DNA of 7,070 nucleotides from JANMAT01 sp031359995. GTDB taxonomy: Bacteria; Actinomycetota; Acidimicrobiia; Acidimicrobiales; Ilumatobacteraceae. The notes below the pieces were generated by a model. It had not been told where the DNA came from and did no database searches. It was given only the letters and a program-made list of their open reading frames with translations. Each line of letters starts with the position of its first letter. Position 1 is the stretch's first letter. The translations under genes and the position numbers were made by a program. This document shows positions 5,299 to 7,070 of this stretch, in pieces. The stretch is taken from NCBI GenBank assembly GCA_031359995.1, contig JANMAT010000217.1, forward strand, positions 1 through 7,070, read 5' to 3'.

Positions 5299-6237
5299 AT
5301 GCGCGCTGCCGTCCTGCACGAAGTCGGTGGACCTCTCGTCGTCGAGGAACTGCCCGATCCGGTCCCCGGCCCCGGTGAGGTCCTCGTCGACATCACCCAC
5401 GCCTCGGTGAACCCGCTCGACATCTGGGTGTCGCGCGGCGTGCCCGGCGCGGCGGCGACCAACCTGCCGTGGATCCCCGGCACCGAGGCGGCCGGCCTCC
5501 ACAACGGTCTGCCCGTGCTGGTGCGCGGCGCCGGGCTCGGCGTGATGCGCCGCGGGCTCTACGCCTCGAAGGTGGCGGTGCCGCCGTCGTGCCTGCTGGA
5601 GCTGCCCGAGGGCAGCGACCCCGTGGCCGCCGCCGGCATCGGCGTGGCCGGGCTCACCGCCTACCACTGCGTGCACACGCGTGGCGAGTGCCGCCCGGCG
5701 TCGCGCGTCGTGGTGCTCGGCGCGTCGGGCGGTGTCGGATCGATGGCCGTGCAGTTGGCCAAGGCCGCCGGCGCCACCGTGTGGGGCCAGACCACGAGCC
5801 AGGCCAAGGCCGCCGGCGTGCGCGCCCTCGGCGCCGACCACGTGGTCGTCACCGAGGCCGACGGTCTGGTGGCCGCGGTGGCCGAGCTGAAGCCCACGCT
5901 CGTGATCGACGGGCTCGGTGGCGCGTTCACCACCGCGTCGTTCGACGCGCTCGAGCCGTTCGGTCGCCTGGTGCTCTACGGCGCCAGCGCGTCCGACGAC
6001 ATCACGTTCTCGAGCCGTGGGTTCTACCGCAAGGGCCTCACGCTCGCCGGCTACACCGGGCTGTTGGAAACGCCGGCCGAGCAGGCCGACATCCTCGCCA
6101 GGCTCCTGGTGCAGGTGCGCGACGGCGTGCTGCGCGTGCCCGCCGAGGTGCTGCCGTTGTCAGCCGCGGGCGACGCCCACCGTCGCATCCTCGAGCGTCG
6201 GGTCGAGGGCAAGCTCATCCTCGACACGAGCGCGTAG
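5299..6237 (+). CDS. Zinc-less MDR oxidoreductase (quinone oxidoreductase-like)
   Basis: This 312-aa member of the medium-chain dehydrogenase/reductase superfamily probably reduces quinones or enones/enals with NAD(P)H. It has an N-terminal GroES-like domain (LPDPVPGPGEVLVDITHASVNPLDIWVSRG, split here at residues 18-36 and 37-47). The Rossmann nucleotide-binding motif is VVVLGASGGVGSMAVQLAKA (about 137-156). The C-terminus is typical (RRILERRVEGKLILDT). The usual catalytic zinc cysteine is replaced by N38 and the structural-zinc cysteine lobe is absent, which puts it in the zinc-independent class. The segment between PGTEAAG (60-66) and LPVLVRG (71-77) is about ten residues shorter than in standard quinone reductases and lacks the usual GDRV. 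I have seen such compact actinobacterial forms. There is no Shine-Dalgarno before the ATG at 5299, and a leaderless start is likely. Substrate unknown. Confidence 0.88.
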   Translation: MRAAVLHEVGGPLVVEELPDPVPGPGEVLVDITHASVNPLDIWVSRGVPGAAATNLPWIPGTEAAGLHNGLPVLVRGAGLGVMRRGLYASKVAVPPSCLLELPEGSDPVAAAGIGVAGLTAYHCVHTRGECRPASRVVVLGASGGVGSMAVQLAKAAGATVWGQTTSQAKAAGVRALGADHVVVTEADGLVAAVAELKPTLVIDGLGGAFTTASFDALEPFGRLVLYGASASDDITFSSRGFYRKGLTLAGYTGLLETPAEQADILARLLVQVRDGVLRVPAEVLPLSAAGDAHRRILERRVEGKLILDTSA

Positions 6238-6239
6238 GG

Positions 6240-6977
6240 CTACACCACCAGCGTGGTGCCGCCGTCGACCACGAAGACGACACCGGTGGCGTACCTGGCC
6301 CGCACCAGGCCGAGCACGGCCTCGGCGCAGTCGTCGGGCGTGGCCGACCGACCGAGCGGGGTGATCTTGCCGATGTGGGCGTGCTGGGCGTCCCAGGTGG
6401 ACGTCCACGGCGTGGCCACCAGGCCGGGCGCCACTGCGTTCACGCGCACCGGCCCGCACGACTTGGCCAGCAGCACGGTCATGTGGTTCAGCGCCGCCTT
6501 CGTCATGGCGTAGGCGATGGAGCTGCCCACCGGGCGCACCCCGGCGATCGAGGTGATGTTCACCACGTTGCCGTCGTCGCTCTGGCGCAGCAGCGGCATG
6601 GCCGCCTTGGTGAGCCACCACGTGCCGAACACGTTCACGTCGAAGGTCTTGCGGAAGATCTCGTCGGTGAGGGCGTCCAGGTCCGTATGGGGCACCACCG
6701 TCGTCCACCCCGCGTTGTTCACGAGGATGTCGAGCCGGCCGAACCGAGCCATCGTCTGGTCGAGCAGAGCCTGACCCTGGGCCTGATCGCTGATGTCGGC
6801 CTGCACGTAGAGCGACTCGCTCGGCAGGGCGGCGGCCACGGCCTGCCCCGCCTCCACCGACGACGACGAGTTCACGACCACCGAGGCGCCGAGCGCGGAG
6901 AGCCGCTGGGCCGTGGCCTCACCGATGCCGCTCGACGACCCGGTGACGATCGCTACCCGACCATCCAACTCGCCCAT
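6240..6977 (-). CDS. SDR-family NAD(P)-dependent oxidoreductase
   Basis: This is a 245-aa classical short-chain dehydrogenase/reductase, of normal length. Motifs in order are the glycine-rich cofactor site TGSSSGIG (12-19), the D61 pocket (QADIS), NNAG (87-90), N115, the catalytic triad S143, Y156 and K160 (YAMTK), and PG at 184-185. The C-terminus is the usual YATGVVFVVDGG. The residues after the second beta strand are NSSSS, with neither the Asp typical of NAD enzymes nor a clear Arg, so cofactor preference is uncertain. It resembles FabG-like or glucose-dehydrogenase-like proteins, but the substrate cannot be named. The start is ATG 6977 with GAGGGGGAG a few nt upstream on the minus strand. 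Its stop lies 2 nt from the stop of the convergent MDR gene, leaving no room for a terminator. Confidence 0.93.
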   Translation of the reverse strand: MGELDGRVAIVTGSSSGIGEATAQRLSALGASVVVNSSSSVEAGQAVAAALPSESLYVQADISDQAQGQALLDQTMARFGRLDILVNNAGWTTVVPHTDLDALTDEIFRKTFDVNVFGTWWLTKAAMPLLRQSDDGNVVNITSIAGVRPVGSSIAYAMTKAALNHMTVLLAKSCGPVRVNAVAPGLVATPWTSTWDAQHAHIGKITPLGRSATPDDCAEAVLGLVRARYATGVVFVVDGGTTLVV

Positions 6978-7010
6978 GGCTCCCCCTCGGTGCGGGTGGC
7001 GCCCATGCGT

Positions 7011-7070
7011 CGGGCGGCCCGCCCGGAGTATGGCCCGCGGCGCGGGCCCCCGGCGCCCGGGGCGCGCCCC
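7011..7070. repeat. Cluster of four GC palindromes at the right window end
   Basis: Upstream of the SDR gene four inverted repeats follow one another almost without break. They are CGGGCGG-C-CCGCCCG (7011-7025), GGCCCGCG-G-CGCGGGCC (7032-7048), CCCCGG-CGC-CCGGGG (7048-7062) and GGGGCGCGCCCC (7059-7070). Apart from one short AGTATGG stretch between the first two, the cluster is G and C only. It may be promoter-proximal structure, but it may equally be where an assembly ended in hard-to-sequence DNA. No gene is visible in 6978-7070. Confidence 0.6.

Noticed and set aside
4647..5378. 243-codon plus-strand frame opposite thrH
   Set aside because: Antisense shadow, rich in Val/Gly/His; it runs into the divergent promoter region and the MDR start.
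4474..5841. 456-codon upstream extension of the thiolase reading frame
   Set aside because: It runs antisense through the MDR gene and across thrH in another frame, with His/Arg/Gly-rich low-complexity translation. The thiolase homology and a perfect Shine-Dalgarno start at 4473.
3283..6977. Thiolase, MDR and SDR as one new biosynthetic cluster
   Set aside because: The genes lie on different strands with divergent and convergent junctions, and each is a generic enzyme type; nothing in the sequence ties them to a shared product.

Overview
This 7,070-base window is very GC-rich double-stranded DNA, most probably from a high-GC actinobacterium. The DnaX C-terminus, the RecR sequence and a secreted protein with three RLLDTR-type repeats all fit Actinobacteria, and the repeat protein points weakly to Acidimicrobiia. 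That placement is an inference from protein style; there is no rRNA or other taxonomic marker here. The window looks like chromosomal housekeeping sequence. I see no phage gene, transposase, CRISPR array, tRNA or toxin-antitoxin pair.

Layout. Positions 1-773 (+) hold the 3' end of dnaX (DNA polymerase III gamma/tau). It is followed after 3 nt by a complete recR (777-1385, +). A 190-nt gap (1386-1575) contains a strong interrupted inverted repeat, which is the best terminator in the window and best explained as ending the opposing gene. Three genes then lie on the minus strand. In transcription order they are thrH (5189-4566), a thiolase (4473-3283) and a secreted repeat protein (3135-1576). 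Divergent from thrH is a zinc-less MDR oxidoreductase (5299-6237, +). It converges, with only 2 nt between stop codons, on an SDR oxidoreductase (6977-6240, -). Both window ends are dense in GC palindromes.

Function. dnaX and recR form a replication/recombination pair. Here they lack the YbaB/EbfC gene that sits between them in many bacteria. ThrH is a HAD phosphatase/phosphotransferase of serine/threonine metabolism. The thiolase, MDR and SDR are generic enzymes of acyl-CoA and carbonyl/enone metabolism and could contribute to fatty-acid or related degradation, but nothing here ties them into one pathway. The secreted protein is the least understood gene: a signal peptide, an Ig-like domain and three copies of an actinobacterial beta-rich repeat.

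I did not find a convincing new multi-gene system. The points most worth following are the triple-repeat exported protein, the operator-like palindrome overlapping a possible leaderless promoter of the MDR gene, the large hairpin after recR, and the compact dnaX-recR junction.
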